The notes under the pieces: model-generated
Database searches by the model: none
What the model saw: only the letters and a program-made list of their open reading frames with translations
What the model was told of the DNA's origin: nothing
Shown here: positions 11,583 to 23,321 of the stretch, one piece after another
How positions within the stretch are numbered: position 1 is the first letter of the stretch
Layout: the number at the start of each line of letters is the position of its first letter
Made by a program: the position numbers and the translations under genes
Assembly (NCBI RefSeq): GCF_000189635.1
Contig: NW_002476434.1
Span: 1,984,001-2,048,000 of the forward strand
Length of the DNA: 64,000 bases
Reading direction: 5' to 3'
Source of the DNA: Tetrahymena thermophila SB210
Taxonomy: Eukaryota; Ciliophora; Oligohymenophorea; Hymenostomatida; Tetrahymenidae

Positions 11583-12875
11583 TTTAGAATATAGGGATTT
11601 TTATTTATGTTTTTTTATTAGTTTTGGTTATTTTTTATTTTGATTGTTATTATATTTTTGTTAATCTATCAGCTTTTCTTTTATAGCAAGGAAATCCCTT
11701 ATATATCATATTCTTATCTGATAAAGTTTGTAATAATCATATCAAAATCAAAAGAGATTTTTACTGGATTAATAAAAAATTTATATCTTTATATTTCTTG
11801 AATGCAAGAATCTATTTATTTATTTATTACTTCATTTATCTCACCTATTTATATATATTTTGCTGGAAATATTTTTGCTATAATCATCTTTTGAATCTTT
11901 TTGTTCTCTTTAAAAATCAATGAAAAATATAACTTAAAAATGTATAGCACAACAATTAATTATTCTTTTTCCACTTTTGAATATGAATAGCACTGCAATT
12001 ATTCATGTTCCACTTCATAATAAAATATTAAACAAGGAACTTATATGCACAAAAAACAAATACAATTCATATAAAAGCTATTCATATTTTTAGATAGTTT
12101 TAAAAAACCTACACGCTAAATGTTTATAAAATTATAAATCTAAATAAAGCTAACATATAATTGAATTATTAATTGATTAAAGGATCATCATTCTAACTCA
12201 TCTTTTCAGTTTTGATGAGCTGATTTTTAACTAAAAAATTCACTTATTATTAATTTAAAAATAAATAGATCCATTTATTAATCTTAATAGAAAATACTTA
12301 AAAAATATTTTATGTTCATTTGATTTATGTTAACATAGCTTTCTAACAAACAATTTTATATTTTTAAATGCCATTAATTTAAAAATATCAATAAGTTATT
12401 ACATCCTTCATTCTGTTTTGAATATTTAAACATATTTGATTTATTTTACAAGCAAAAACCCTTATATTTACTTTTTGCTTTGAAGTATCTAATACAAAAA
12501 TAAATAACATGATTGACATGAGTATTTAGAATTCAAAATTTATTTAATATTTACAGATTATGCAACTTTTAATTTATTACATAAGATTCATTTGAATACA
12601 ATAAAATAAAATAATACATTTCTATAAAAAGTAGTAACTAGCCATAAAATATTTATTTATCATGTTTATTAAAAGAAAATCAATCATATAGTATATCTAA
12701 TAAAAATTAACTCATAAAGAAAGGATATCTAAATAATATACTTGTGATATTTTTAAGCAAATAATATATATTTTACAGTTTTTATTTTAAGATGGATGAT
12801 AATATATGATATTAATAATTTAATTTTAAATAAAGATGTTTTGATTAATTATATGTATGTAAGTAGTATTAAAGA
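11583..12875. other. Spacer between TPPP copies 2 and 3
   Basis: AT-rich, no gene or repeat recognised. Confidence 0.5.
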
Positions 12876-13310
12876 TCAGTTTTTGATTCCTCTAACATTA
12901 GCACTCGATCTATCACACAATTATGATAATTAAGAATATCCATTATTATCTAAAGTACTTGGACCTCCTTTGGTGTGTACACCTGTATAAGTACTCTTGT
13001 CATAAAAGAATCTTGAAGGATCTGCTTATTTAGTTGTAAATTTTTTACTATATTCTAAAACTAATCCTTCTATTTATTATCTTGTGCAACCCGTTTGTGA
13101 AGCTACTAAAGAGAGACAGGTTTCGAACTATTAATAATTAATTCCTCTCAAATTAGGACTATTTTTCACTTTTTCAAAAATCTGCTCAGATTAGTGAGTT
13201 GTAATCTTAAAATTAAATATTCCACTATCAGCTAAAGTATTAACAAAAGTTTTGCTATCCATAGTAGAACGCTAGTTTGTAAATTTTTTGAAGGCAGCAG
13301 AAAGAGACAT
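12876..13310 (-). CDS. TPPP/p25-alpha family protein, copy 3
   Basis: A single exon, again exactly 145 codons, starting MSLSAAFKKFTNQRSTMDSK. Motifs: LRGINYQQFETCLSLVA, RFFYDKSTYTGVHTKGGPST and QLCDRSSANVRGIKN. It is the first gene of the array in transcriptional order (the minus strand runs 13310 to 9387). It differs from copy 2 at scattered positions, not in blocks, which points to old duplication with both copies kept under selection. Role as for copy 1: microtubule binding. Confidence 0.92.
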
Positions 13311-14625
13311 TTTATATATTAATTTTTATTATGTGAGGTATTATGATTAAAATCAATTAAAAATATTACTTCGTCTATTTATTGTATGTAATATTATTAT
13401 ATTTTTCTTTTAATGAATTTTGATAAACGCCACAAACAAATATTTATAATTTTGCAAACAATATTTATCATAAATCAATATTTTACTGGTTTAAATTGAT
13501 TCCTTAAAATATAATCCTCTAATCAACCAAACAAGATTAATAATAATAAAAACCATAGAAAAAGTTGATTTTATAATTATCTATTTGTTTGCAAGATAAA
13601 ACTAAACTTTGCTTCACTTAATTTTATATTTATTAAACAAAATCTAGGAAAATATTTTATATTAAAAACCTCAATTAAAGCTTATTTTTAATACAGTAAA
13701 TTATTTTTTATGATTATTTACAATCTTTAATTGGATTTTAATAAAAAATAGAAATAGAAAATAAATAAAAAACTTTATTTTTGATTAGTAATATTGCTTT
13801 TGAAAAATTTTTTTTCTATTTTGAATGAACTAAAAGCTTAATGAATTATTAAAGCTGTATTAATTAACATAGCAATAAAAATAATTAAAAATGTCAAAGT
13901 TTTAAAATAATTTAATTAAAATTTTGGTAGTTAAACTTTAAATAAAGATCAATAATTTTAAAAATTTAAGCTTATAGAGCAAATATGATTCTAAGTTTTA
14001 ATTTGTTTAAGATTTGGTTGTTATTTAAATAAAAAATTATAAAAATAATAAATTAAATTCTAAATTATAAATTTAATTATTAAAAATGTTTTAAAAAATT
14101 CTAATTTAAAATTTATAAGCTTTTATTTATTTATTTAGTTAATCTAATTTAAAGCGAATTCAAGAAATGTTATTAATTATTGTTTATATTTATTTACTTT
14201 AAATAAAATTGAAATGTATTTCTTGCTTGGGTATGTTAGTAATCAACCAACATTAGCAATTTTTTTTATTTGATAACTAAATAAAATGAATAATAACAAA
14301 TTAATTAATATTTCTTAATTTAATATATTTTTTTATTTAAAATGATTATTTGATTAATTTTATAATTTATTATTAAATAAAAGTATCAAAAATTAAATAA
14401 ATAAATACAAAGTAGAAGTGAATTTTTAAGAAATTAATGAAATTTTTAGGTGATAATTAATAATGGAGTTAAACAAGCAAGATATTTGGTTATGAATAAT
14501 ACGGTTTTTTATAATAAACCTAAAAACTTATTCAATTTATTTATTTGTTTATCAAATTGAATTATCAGTAAATAATATCAAAAAATAATTATAGAGTGAA
14601 TAAATTTTTCAACAAATTAAAAAAT
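13311..14625. other. Divergent promoter region, no gene seen
   Basis: It lies between the minus-strand TPPP copy 3 and the plus-strand kinase, so it probably carries both promoters. It is extremely AT-rich and no motif stands out. Confidence 0.5.
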
Positions 14626-16282
14626 ATGGATTTTCAAAAACAAGAAAGCGTAAAAACAATAAAAAATTATTAATATAATACTAGGCACTGTATTGGTGAA
14701 GGATCATATGGAAAGGTATTTGAGGGTATCGATGTTAAAACATAGGAAAAAATAGCAATAAAAACAATAGATTAAAACATTTTTAAGAACGACTAATATT
14801 TGCAATGTGCAATTATGGCAGAGATTGAAATTTTAAAACGCTTTGATCACAAGAATATTGTTAAGTTTAAAGACATAGTTTATGAAGATGATACAATTTA
14901 TATAATAACTGAATTTTGCTAGGATGGAGATCTCAGGTAATTCATGAAGAGCAATAAAAACTTGAGTGAAGATGTAATCACATAAATATTCAAATAAATT
15001 CTTGAAGGTATTCGTGAGTTGCACAAAGTTGGAGTTATTCATAGAGATCTTAAACCAGCGAATATATTAATACATAATAATGAGTTTAAGATAGCAGATT
15101 TTGGGTTTGCAAGAGATGTTGATTTTCAGTCTGAGAAATTACTTGTTTCATGCGTTGGATCTCCAATGTACATGGATCCTCTTATTTTGTCAAGAAAACC
15201 TTATGGAACAAAATGTGATATATGGTCTTTAGGTGTAATACTCTATGAGATGATTATGGGAGAAACCCCATATCATAAATCAAGGACAGAATAGGAGCTT
15301 TTGATCAACATTTATACTAAACCCTTGAAATTTGAGCTTCCTGGCAGAAAATGTTCTCCAAAAATGTAAAATCTGATAAAATAAATGCTTTAAGTTTAAG
15401 AGGTAGATAGAATCTCTTGGGATGATCTCTTTAATCAATTTGGTCTATCGTAATATTTCTTTCATATTTTATAGCTTTCTATTTGATTTTTTATTGATTG
15501 ATATTTTTAAAATAGAATTTTTAGTTGAATTTAAAAATATTTGTTTAACAAAATATAGCGTAGAAAACGAAGAATAATCAGTGGATGTTGAAAAGCTGTT
15601 TTTGTGTTTATTTAATATGAGAAATCACATGAATTATAAGCATTATATTTCTGTAGATTTGTTAGAAAAATACTAATACAATAAATTGTATGCTAACAAA
15701 GAGAGTTAATACGACAAATTGTTATTTTACCTCGGCTTGAGTGTCAAGAAAGAGTCAGAAAAAATATTACAAGTCGTAATAGAAAGTGAGCAAAATAGAT
15801 AATCTATGTATCTAAAAAATAAGAATTTGATGGCCTTAGCTAATAGTTTGAGGATGGAGCATAATTATTACTAGACAATATTTGATGATATCTACAACTT
15901 AATGATAAGAAATGGTATTCAAAATGTAATATTTAATGACAACTAAATAGGCTACACAATAGAAAAAAAGTAGCTAACTGACATGGATCTTAGAAATTTG
16001 AATCTATACACACTTGATCTTGCCAAGTGCTTGGTAAGATAGATATTAGAAAACTTATAAGTACGCTTATAGTAGTTTCCTCCAAAAGACAATGAATAAA
16101 GTTAGGAGTACTTAGATACACTTGTTTCAGCTAATTACTTAATAGATCTGATGACAATAGAGTAAAAAGTATAGGTAGAGTCTGAGATACATTTTGAATA
16201 ATACCATTAAGAAAAATCATTTTTCGAATCTCCAAATTAATACCTTAATGTTTTGCAAGCAAAGTTTATTGGTTTAAAATGA
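14626..16282 (+). CDS. ULK/ATG1-like serine/threonine kinase
   Basis: Catalytic domain at about residues 18-272: Gly loop IGEGSYGKVFEG, Lys in KIAIKTI, catalytic loop IHRDLKPANILI, and DFGFAR, which is typical of the ULK/ATG1 group. The activation end reads CVGSPMYMDPLILSRKPYG, with DPL where APE is normal, then CDIWSLGVILYEMIMGETPY. A ~250-residue C-terminal region without known domain follows (ending NVLQAKFIGLK). Exon 1 is 14626-15442 and exon 2 is 15516-16282. This phase-correct junction needs a non-consensus donor GTCTAT; the better-looking GTAATA at 15450 would shift the frame. Total 527 residues. ULK kinases act in autophagy or ciliary signalling; which applies here cannot be seen. It lies upstream of three same-strand genes. 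Confidence 0.85.
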
Positions 16283-16935
16283 TTATTTTATATTTAATTT
16301 TATTTTAAAAATAGTTTTCTAAATTTAATAAATTGATTGCCTTACTTTTCAAAATATCATTTTTATTGATATTTTTTATTTTTAAATAGTTTGTTAATGG
16401 AAATTTAAAGTAAAACTTTCAGATTTATTTAAACTTCTAACAAAATAATATTTTTATAAGTTAAATCTAATTTTTGCAAAATAAAAAAAAACAATTTTTG
16501 CAAATAAAATAAAACTTATTTCTATTTTTTTATAGATTTATTAAAATAAAGAATGCTTAATCAATGAATTAAGATAATTTTTCATTTTATTAAAGTATTT
16601 TAACTTTTATTTTACAGTTTATAGTTTATTTGTTAGTTTTTCAATATTTTCAATAAATATTTCTTTCTTTTTTTAAAATAAATTAAAATTCCTTTTTTTT
16701 TATAAAATTTGTTATTTATTTGAATATTTAATTTAATTTTTTAATTTATCAAGTTTTTTTAAATATAAAGAAATTTTATTTGAGTTAAAATCATTTTTAA
16801 AATATTGAAAAACTATGTAAAACAACAATATTAAGATAGAAAAACTAAACTTTTAAATTTTAGTGAATTTTGAATGATTGATATATTTTTTTGTGCTTTA
16901 AAAGCAAGCTGATTTTTTATAAATTAAAATACAAA
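16283..16935. other. AT-rich intergenic, no gene seen
   Basis: It holds long T and A runs only and lies between two same-strand genes. Confidence 0.5.
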
Positions 16936-18040
16936 ATGAGAAGCTAAAAAAATATAATTATTAAGAAAACTTTTATTCCCATTACTATAGAAAATGAAAC
17001 AAATTTTTAGAAAGATATTAAAAACATAAGTAAGTTAGGATCTATATGTATAGAAGGATCTCATATGAGAGCATCAGGATCTGCTCCTAATTTGCGTATG
17101 ATTATCTCATATTGCTTTATCATTTAATATTAATTAATGAAACATTTTTTTTAAAAAACATATTCATTCTTAAATAGATATTTTAGCAAGGCAATCCATT
17201 TCACCAGAAGAATATTTATCTTTGAAAAAGACGTCAAGTCAGTAACTTTGGTTCAAAATTATTTATTTATGAGAAAAAATATTGTAAAAATTAAAAGACG
17301 AAAAGAAAGCTGAAGCTACATCAATCTTGCTATCTTTGAAAAATAAGGAAAACAACAAGAGTTTGAACAAATTAAAATTGTAACCTTTAACTACTTCAAA
17401 TGCAAAACAAAATTAACTTCCAAGTCTTCCTATTCCTTTGACTAGTATTGCTAAAAATACAATAGAACTTTAATAGCCTGTTAAAAATTAATTGAAGGGT
17501 AGAAACTAAAGCATGAAAAAACTAAAACCTTTAAATAAACTAGAATACCAGATTGAAGAAACAAATTTAAATGAATAAGCAACTGAAGAAAAGCAGGAAT
17601 AAAATAAAAAGCCAAAGAAAATTAAAAAGAAAAAAGAAAGTAGCAAAGAGACTCAATTTTTTATGAAAAGAATATATTCAACTCAAGAAGCGTTATTAGA
17701 AATAATCAAAGTAATATAAGAATTAGAAATAATAGTTGAAGGCGATATATCTTCTTAAGAACTGATAAAAGTTATAGAAAACCTTATAAAAGGAAAAGAT
17801 GAAGCAAAAACATAAATGTCTTTATGTAGAAAGGAAGAAAGTTTTAACATGATTTATGAGAAAATATATCCAAAAATATTGGATGCTATTTGCAGTTAAG
17901 AATTTTCAGATTAATATTAATATATAAACAAAAAATTTACTGAGATCTTAAATTAAACTCCTCATGTAATTTTATCAAACGCCAATGATGAATCCTCACA
18001 ACAGCTTTAACAGAGTTCAACTTCAAAATCTTATTTTTGA
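16936..18040 (+). CDS. Hypothetical protein, 320 aa
   Basis: Exons 16936-17095, 17178-17237 and 17298-18040 join in phase to 321 codons. It begins MRSQKNIIIKKTFIPITIEN and passes a Ser/Gly patch (GSHMRASGSAPN). A basic stretch follows (KKPKKIKKKKESSKETQFF, about residues 195-215), then an acidic/aliphatic region (EIIKVIQELEIIVEGDIS) that could be helical. It ends with a Gln/Ser tail. The donor of intron 2 (GTCAGT) is non-consensus; it was chosen because it preserves the frame. The basic cluster could be a nuclear-localisation signal (inference). I recognise no domain or family. Confidence 0.75.
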
Positions 18041-19019
18041 AGAAAAACAATTATAGATACTAAAATAATCTCAAAGTTTTTAATTTATAATAAATTTGTA
18101 AATAAATACTACTCCTTTATTTTATAATTATTATTTTATTTACTTAGTCCTTTTTTTTAAATAACTTCATATGATGAATTAATAAATTTGTAAATAATTT
18201 TTATATTTAAAATTAAGATTAAACTTAAGAAATTTGTTTTGTATAAATCATAGCTACCTAATTTTTATTTTTAAAATTTTGAATCAACAAAAATATTTTC
18301 TCTTTACATACTGTAGATATTAATACTATGATGAAGCTATTCAAATCAATTTAATTTTTTTATTTCAAGATTTAAATAGGTTAATAAAGTTTTTTTTTCA
18401 AAAGATGAATCATAAATTAATCAGATTAATTGCAATATATTATTTGCAAAAATTAAGATAATGTTTTTTTTGTTCTTAAAAAATTAGTTTATCTATTTTA
18501 TAATTGGAATTTAGTTAATAAAATAATTTATATTAAATTTTAAGACAGTATAGTTAAAAGTTTAAATTGGTATTGTTCGTTTTAGAAATATTAAATCAAA
18601 GATTTATTATGCTTACTATTTTTTTGATAGATATTACTGTTAATTTTATTTATTAACTTGATAAAAAATAAATTACTTTTGTTATAAAATAGGATCATTT
18701 AGTTACTTCCATCATTTAATCAATTATAGAGAAATAAATCAAAATATAAATCAATCTTACATATAAATCTTCTTATCCACGAAGAAAATTTTAATCGCCA
18801 GAATTATTTATTCATTTCTTTTCTTGTTTTGTTTGTTTTGTTTTGTGAATTAAAAATTTTACTGATTTAAAATTATTTACTATTTATTATGATTATTAGT
18901 AAATGTCAAGTAAAAAAACTTGGTTTAATTTTTTCCTTATAAATTTTACTATATAAGTTAAAAGATAGTAAAAAGTTCACAAAAAATAATATAAATTAAT
19001 TATTTATCAAACTTTCTAA
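18041..19019. other. AT-rich intergenic, no gene seen
   Basis: It contains scattered TTTT-rich tracts and a GTTTTGTTTGTTTTG run near 18825-18845. Nothing else is recognised. Confidence 0.5.
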
Positions 19020-20777
19020 ATGAGCAGCTATAAAATCATATAAAACTCTACATCCAGAGATAGTTATCCTAACATGATAAATTTAAAAAACAAAAAGTCT
19101 TCTTCAATATCTCCTGAACCCATAGCTGATTCAAAAAATTTCAAATAGTTTAATGAAGATAAAAGTTTTTCTGATTAGAAACTCAATAACAATAATCATC
19201 ATATGCATAATCCTAAAAATTAAATAAAAATTAAAAAAGAGTATAGCGAAAGTATAGAATAAGCCGAATTTCCATCAAAAAAAAGCTAGAATTCAATTAA
19301 TTTTCCAAAGAAAGCCACAACACAGACATCAGATAGAAATAGCTGTCATAATTAAGAAAAATTTAATGGAAAACTATTAAGCGGATCATTTTAATACAAT
19401 AAAAATCAGATCGATGGATAAATAAATAAATTTTAAATGCATTTAGATACATAATCTTTAAGTTAATACAGCTTTCTTTAACAATAATCCATACTCCTTC
19501 CAACTTTTTAATCTAATAAATTGAGCAAGAAACCTGTTTATCAAAGTCATATAATGATTTCATCTCCATAAAGCTATCCTTCGATTATATTGCAAAATGA
19601 AATAAGTACTTTGAAGGAAGTCAATAACCCAAACTAATCAGAAAATTAAGATTAGTTGCGTATAAACTCTTATAATTAAAAGAGTAGCTCTAGTATAAGG
19701 TCCATGTAAATGATTTAAAATATTTGCAATAAAAATAATACTTTTAATAAAAGCTTTAGCAACCCAACTTAATAATAATAATAATTAAATACTTCTACTT
19801 AGCAAATAGAAATAAATAAATAAAAGTAAATGAGATTATTTCAGATACTTTCAACTTAATGCAAAAATAAAAATTTCCTTTTGCCTTCATACAGTCAAAA
19901 TAGGCTTATGAGTGAGACTAATAAAAATAATTTTCAAGAAAATAGTTTTTAAAAAAATCTAAGAACTTAAAATTAACCAGGAAACAGTGGATTTCTATAA
20001 ACCTGTAGCACTTAATTCTCATCAAATCAAATTTAACAAAAATCAAATGATAAATTAGAAAGTGTAAAGATGAGATTATTTACTTAACTTGAAAATGAGA
20101 AGCAAAAAACTTAAAGAAATAGCTAGAATTCTTAAAGCTCAAGACCTATGAAAAAAGAAAATTCAGGCTCTACAAAATTTTTGAAAACCTCCCTTTAACT
20201 ACCTGATATAGCTAAGAATGATGAACTATTATCTAGCTAAACAGACAATTTTAACTCATTTAAACATTCAAGAAGTTGTAAAAGTAGCATAAGAGAAGAT
20301 TTAAAATCTGCAAGCAATAGCTTTCATTCAAGCTAATTCATTGAAATCAAAAACGCAGATAATAAAATTCAGCAATAATAAAATTCCTTAATTAGCTAAA
20401 ATCATTTTTTTTCAATAGTAAATCATTATGATGAAAAAAAATACAATTTAGATAGATTTAAAATATCTAAAATTATTTAAAAACCCAATTAAATTAAGAA
20501 TATAATAAACAAATAGCAAGTTGAATGTGAAATAATTAGGCCATTAAGCTTAGATAAAAATAGGAATTATTTAAGTCAATCAACAAAAAAGATAGCTGAA
20601 AATAATGAACTTATTTTGTCAAATAATTAAACATCTTTATCACCTGAAATAAAATAAAGATCTGCTACTTTGTATCCTTTTATGCCTATAGACTATACAA
20701 AAGTAGAAAATAGTAGCGATAATACATAATAAAACAGTAAATTTCTTATTTAATTTATCCAACAATTTACAATTTGA
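19020..20777 (+). CDS. Low-complexity Ser/Asn/Gln-rich protein, 585 aa
   Basis: One exon of 586 codons without TGA until 20775. It starts MSSYKIIQNSTSRDSYPNM. Composition is dominated by S, N, Q and K, with homopolymeric Gln around NPTQQQQQLN and repeated short basic patches. The phrases KQMRLFQILSTQ and VKMRLFTQLENEKQKTQR share the motif (K)MRLF(T/Q)QL, so they may be a duplicated short linear motif. No globular domain, membrane helix or signal peptide is visible. It probably is an intrinsically disordered scaffold-type protein (inference from composition). Function unknown. Confidence 0.8.
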
Positions 20778-20968
20778 TAAAAAAAAGAAAAAAAATTTTT
20801 AATTATTTTTAAAATTTAAAAATTTCATTTTAAAAAATGATAAAAATTTTAAATTAAAGATTTTTTTTTTTAATTTTAAATTATTTATTTTTTTAATAAA
20901 ACATTATTTGAAATAATAACTTAAAATAATTATTTAAAAAAATAGATGATACCCTTTGCCTAAAAGGA

Positions 20969-22730
20969 ATGAGCAAAGTTTTAACAGCCTCAAATACATT
21001 CATTAAATTAAAGTAAATTATTTAATATTTGTTACTTAAATTTATTATTTTTTGACAGAGAAAAAAGGATATTTGAAGCTGATACAAGTATCAACCTTAA
21101 AGAATTTAAAAATTATAGACTAAGTTTACTAAACTCTAAAATTCAAGAAAAAATATATGATTTATTCATAAATAAAATAGGAGGAATAGACTACATTTAG
21201 CAATCTGTGATATTTAAATTTTGTGATTATCTTAATGAAAATGTTGATTTATAGCAAAATATTTCTTTTGACTTTAACAATATCAATTTTTTGGTCTTTC
21301 TTATACATGCCTTGGGAGTTAAATTGAATATTCCAAAAATTTAACTTTAAAATAACCTAAAAGAGCTCGGAATAAATTTTAGTAAGATGAGCTATTTTAA
21401 ATAAATTATGGGAAATTATATTTTTGAAGACCATAAGCTATTAAGTAAAACGTTTGAGACAGAGTTTTTCAGAAAAATATCTCGTTGTGAAAATTATTTC
21501 ATGAATTATAGTTTGTTGGAATAAATAGGAGGTGAAGATGTTTTAAAAAAAATAGTCAAGATGTTTCACATAAACATGATAAAAGAAAGTCCTAAATATT
21601 AACAACTCAATTTAAAAGTACAACAAGTTTATAAAGGTTTTCTTTTTTTAATTGTAAGAGAAGATTTTCTTTCTATGACCTTCGATTATTTAAACAATCT
21701 TTAAAATTAAAATGCATTCACCCACTAAGATTTTTACCAAGCAAAAAAGTTGATTTAAAAATGTTTTGAATGTTATGGAGTTATAGCAAAACCGCTCTTC
21801 CATGTCTTGGAAATCATAGATTCAGTCAGACATTTAATAACAGATGGTTATGGAAAATTTTCTAAAGATTAAAATGATTTAGATAAAGACGTATAAGAAA
21901 TATCATCTGACATTTATTAGCAATTAACAAAATTAAAAGAAGTAGAAGAAGAATCAATTGAAGATAAAAAGGATATGACTTAAGAAAATATACAAAGCAT
22001 TATAAATTTTCTTCTAAGGCCTTATTCATATCCTTATTATAAATATTTATAATTTCCCTATAACAAAAGCAACAAATCATTAACAAACAAAAAATATAAA
22101 AAGACTGTTTAAAACTTGATTCTAAGTAGAGTTTTTCCACATATCGCAAATTTTATTCAAGAATATTTTCATAACTCAAATCCAAAAAATATAAATTCTA
22201 TTCATTGTGCTTCTAATACTTAGAAAAAGCTGTCTAGTAAGATAGACCCTTTCTTAATTATAGATATTAAACTTAAACTTCAGCTTCTTGTTTACAACGT
22301 AAAATATAACCTTTAAGAAGATAACTATCAAGTTTATTAAGTTCTCTTAGAAATGTCACCAAAAATGTTTTTATATTCTATTGAAGAATTTTTTGCAATA
22401 AATTCTAAAATAAAGGATGATATCTAAGGTAATTTATAAGAACAAACATTTAAATTTATATACTAAAGTTTGTTTAGATTCTGTCTAAACTAATTCATTG
22501 ATGACTTTCCTCTAAGAGTATCTGCTTATGATATCTTTGAAATGATAAAGGAATTTAAATTAACTTTTAAATGTGTAGAAAATATGTTAAAAATTTTATG
22601 GAAAATCCTTTAATTTAATAGCATTCCTGATTTCATAATAGAAATTCTATACAAATAATATGTTGCAATCAAAGAATTCTTGAAATTTTGTTGTAACAGC
22701 TAAACTCAGCTGAAAATAAATTAATAGTGA
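20969..22730 (+). CDS. Hypothetical leucine/phenylalanine-rich protein, 571 aa
   Basis: Exon 1 is 20969-21012 and exon 2 is 21059-22730, joined by a 46 bp intron (GTAAAT...GACAG). The phase is correct and gives 572 codons. It starts MSKVLTASNTFIKLK. Unlike its upstream neighbour it looks globular and helical (FFRKISRCENYFMNYSLLEQ, VFYQ-type Phe/Tyr-rich segments). An acidic linker lies near the middle (LKEVEEESIEDKKDMTQ). An earlier ATG at 20946 runs into TGA after eight codons, so it is a short upstream ORF, not the start. No domain recognised. It lies only 191 bp after the previous gene on the same strand. Confidence 0.8.
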
Positions 22731-23321
22731 TTAGTTTATTAAATATTTTATTTCAAACTAATAAAAAACTACTTCAACTATTTAGTTTAATAATAATAAA
22801 AAATCTGTAAGTTAAAAATAATGTTTTTTCAAATATTCTTAAACTTCCTTGATTACTTACTAAATAACTTACTAACTAACTAACTAACCCACTAACTTGC
22901 TTACTTATTTACTTAATTGAATTTAATCATTATTAATAATAAATTAGTGTTACTGAATTATATTCATATATTTTTTAAATGATAAAGTAATTCAAATGAT
23001 TTTCATGTTTCTATTTAATTTTCTGTAAATTATTAAATTTTAAATGCATAATTCAATCAATATACATACTTATTGAATTAAAATTTCTTTAAAATTTTTT
23101 AAAAATTTATATAAAATCGGTCGTGTTATTCTCTAATTAAAAAATAATTTTTTACATTTTTTAACAAAATATAACTAATTTTTAATCAAAGTAGCCACAA
23201 AAATATGTATGCCAAATAATCTTTTTAAAATGATTTAATATTAGGTTTTATTAAAAAATAAATAATAGCAAATTTGATATTTATAATTAAATTTATATAA
23301 TAAATTTTTATCTATTTTTAA
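22731..23321. other. Convergent intergenic region with tetranucleotide repeats
   Basis: It lies between the plus-strand hypothetical gene and the 3' end of the minus-strand histidine kinase. Apart from the ACTA/ACTT tract listed next, it holds only AT-rich sequence. Confidence 0.55.
22849..22915. repeat. ACTA/ACTT tetranucleotide tract
   Basis: An imperfect tandem array of 4 bp units (ACTT, ACTA, ACTA, ACCC, ACTT ...) covers about 65 bp. Similar but shorter ATTC/ACTT tracts occur near 5093-5115 and 5285-5310 inside the TLDc gene introns. It is a simple-sequence microsatellite. Confidence 0.8.

Noticed and set aside
11120-11643. Small frames on both strands around TPPP copy 2
   Set aside because: The minus one is an internal off-frame read of the p25-alpha gene and the plus ones are antisense to it.
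15450-15513. Intron with the consensus-like donor GTAATA in the ULK-like kinase
   Set aside because: Using it shifts the second exon into a frame with an immediate TGA. The upstream GTCTAT donor at 15443 keeps both exons open, so it was preferred despite its weak consensus.
22849-22915. Telomere-like or CRISPR-like array
   Set aside because: The units are 4 bp ACTA/ACTT. They do not match the ciliate telomere repeat (C4A2/G4T2) and have no spacers.
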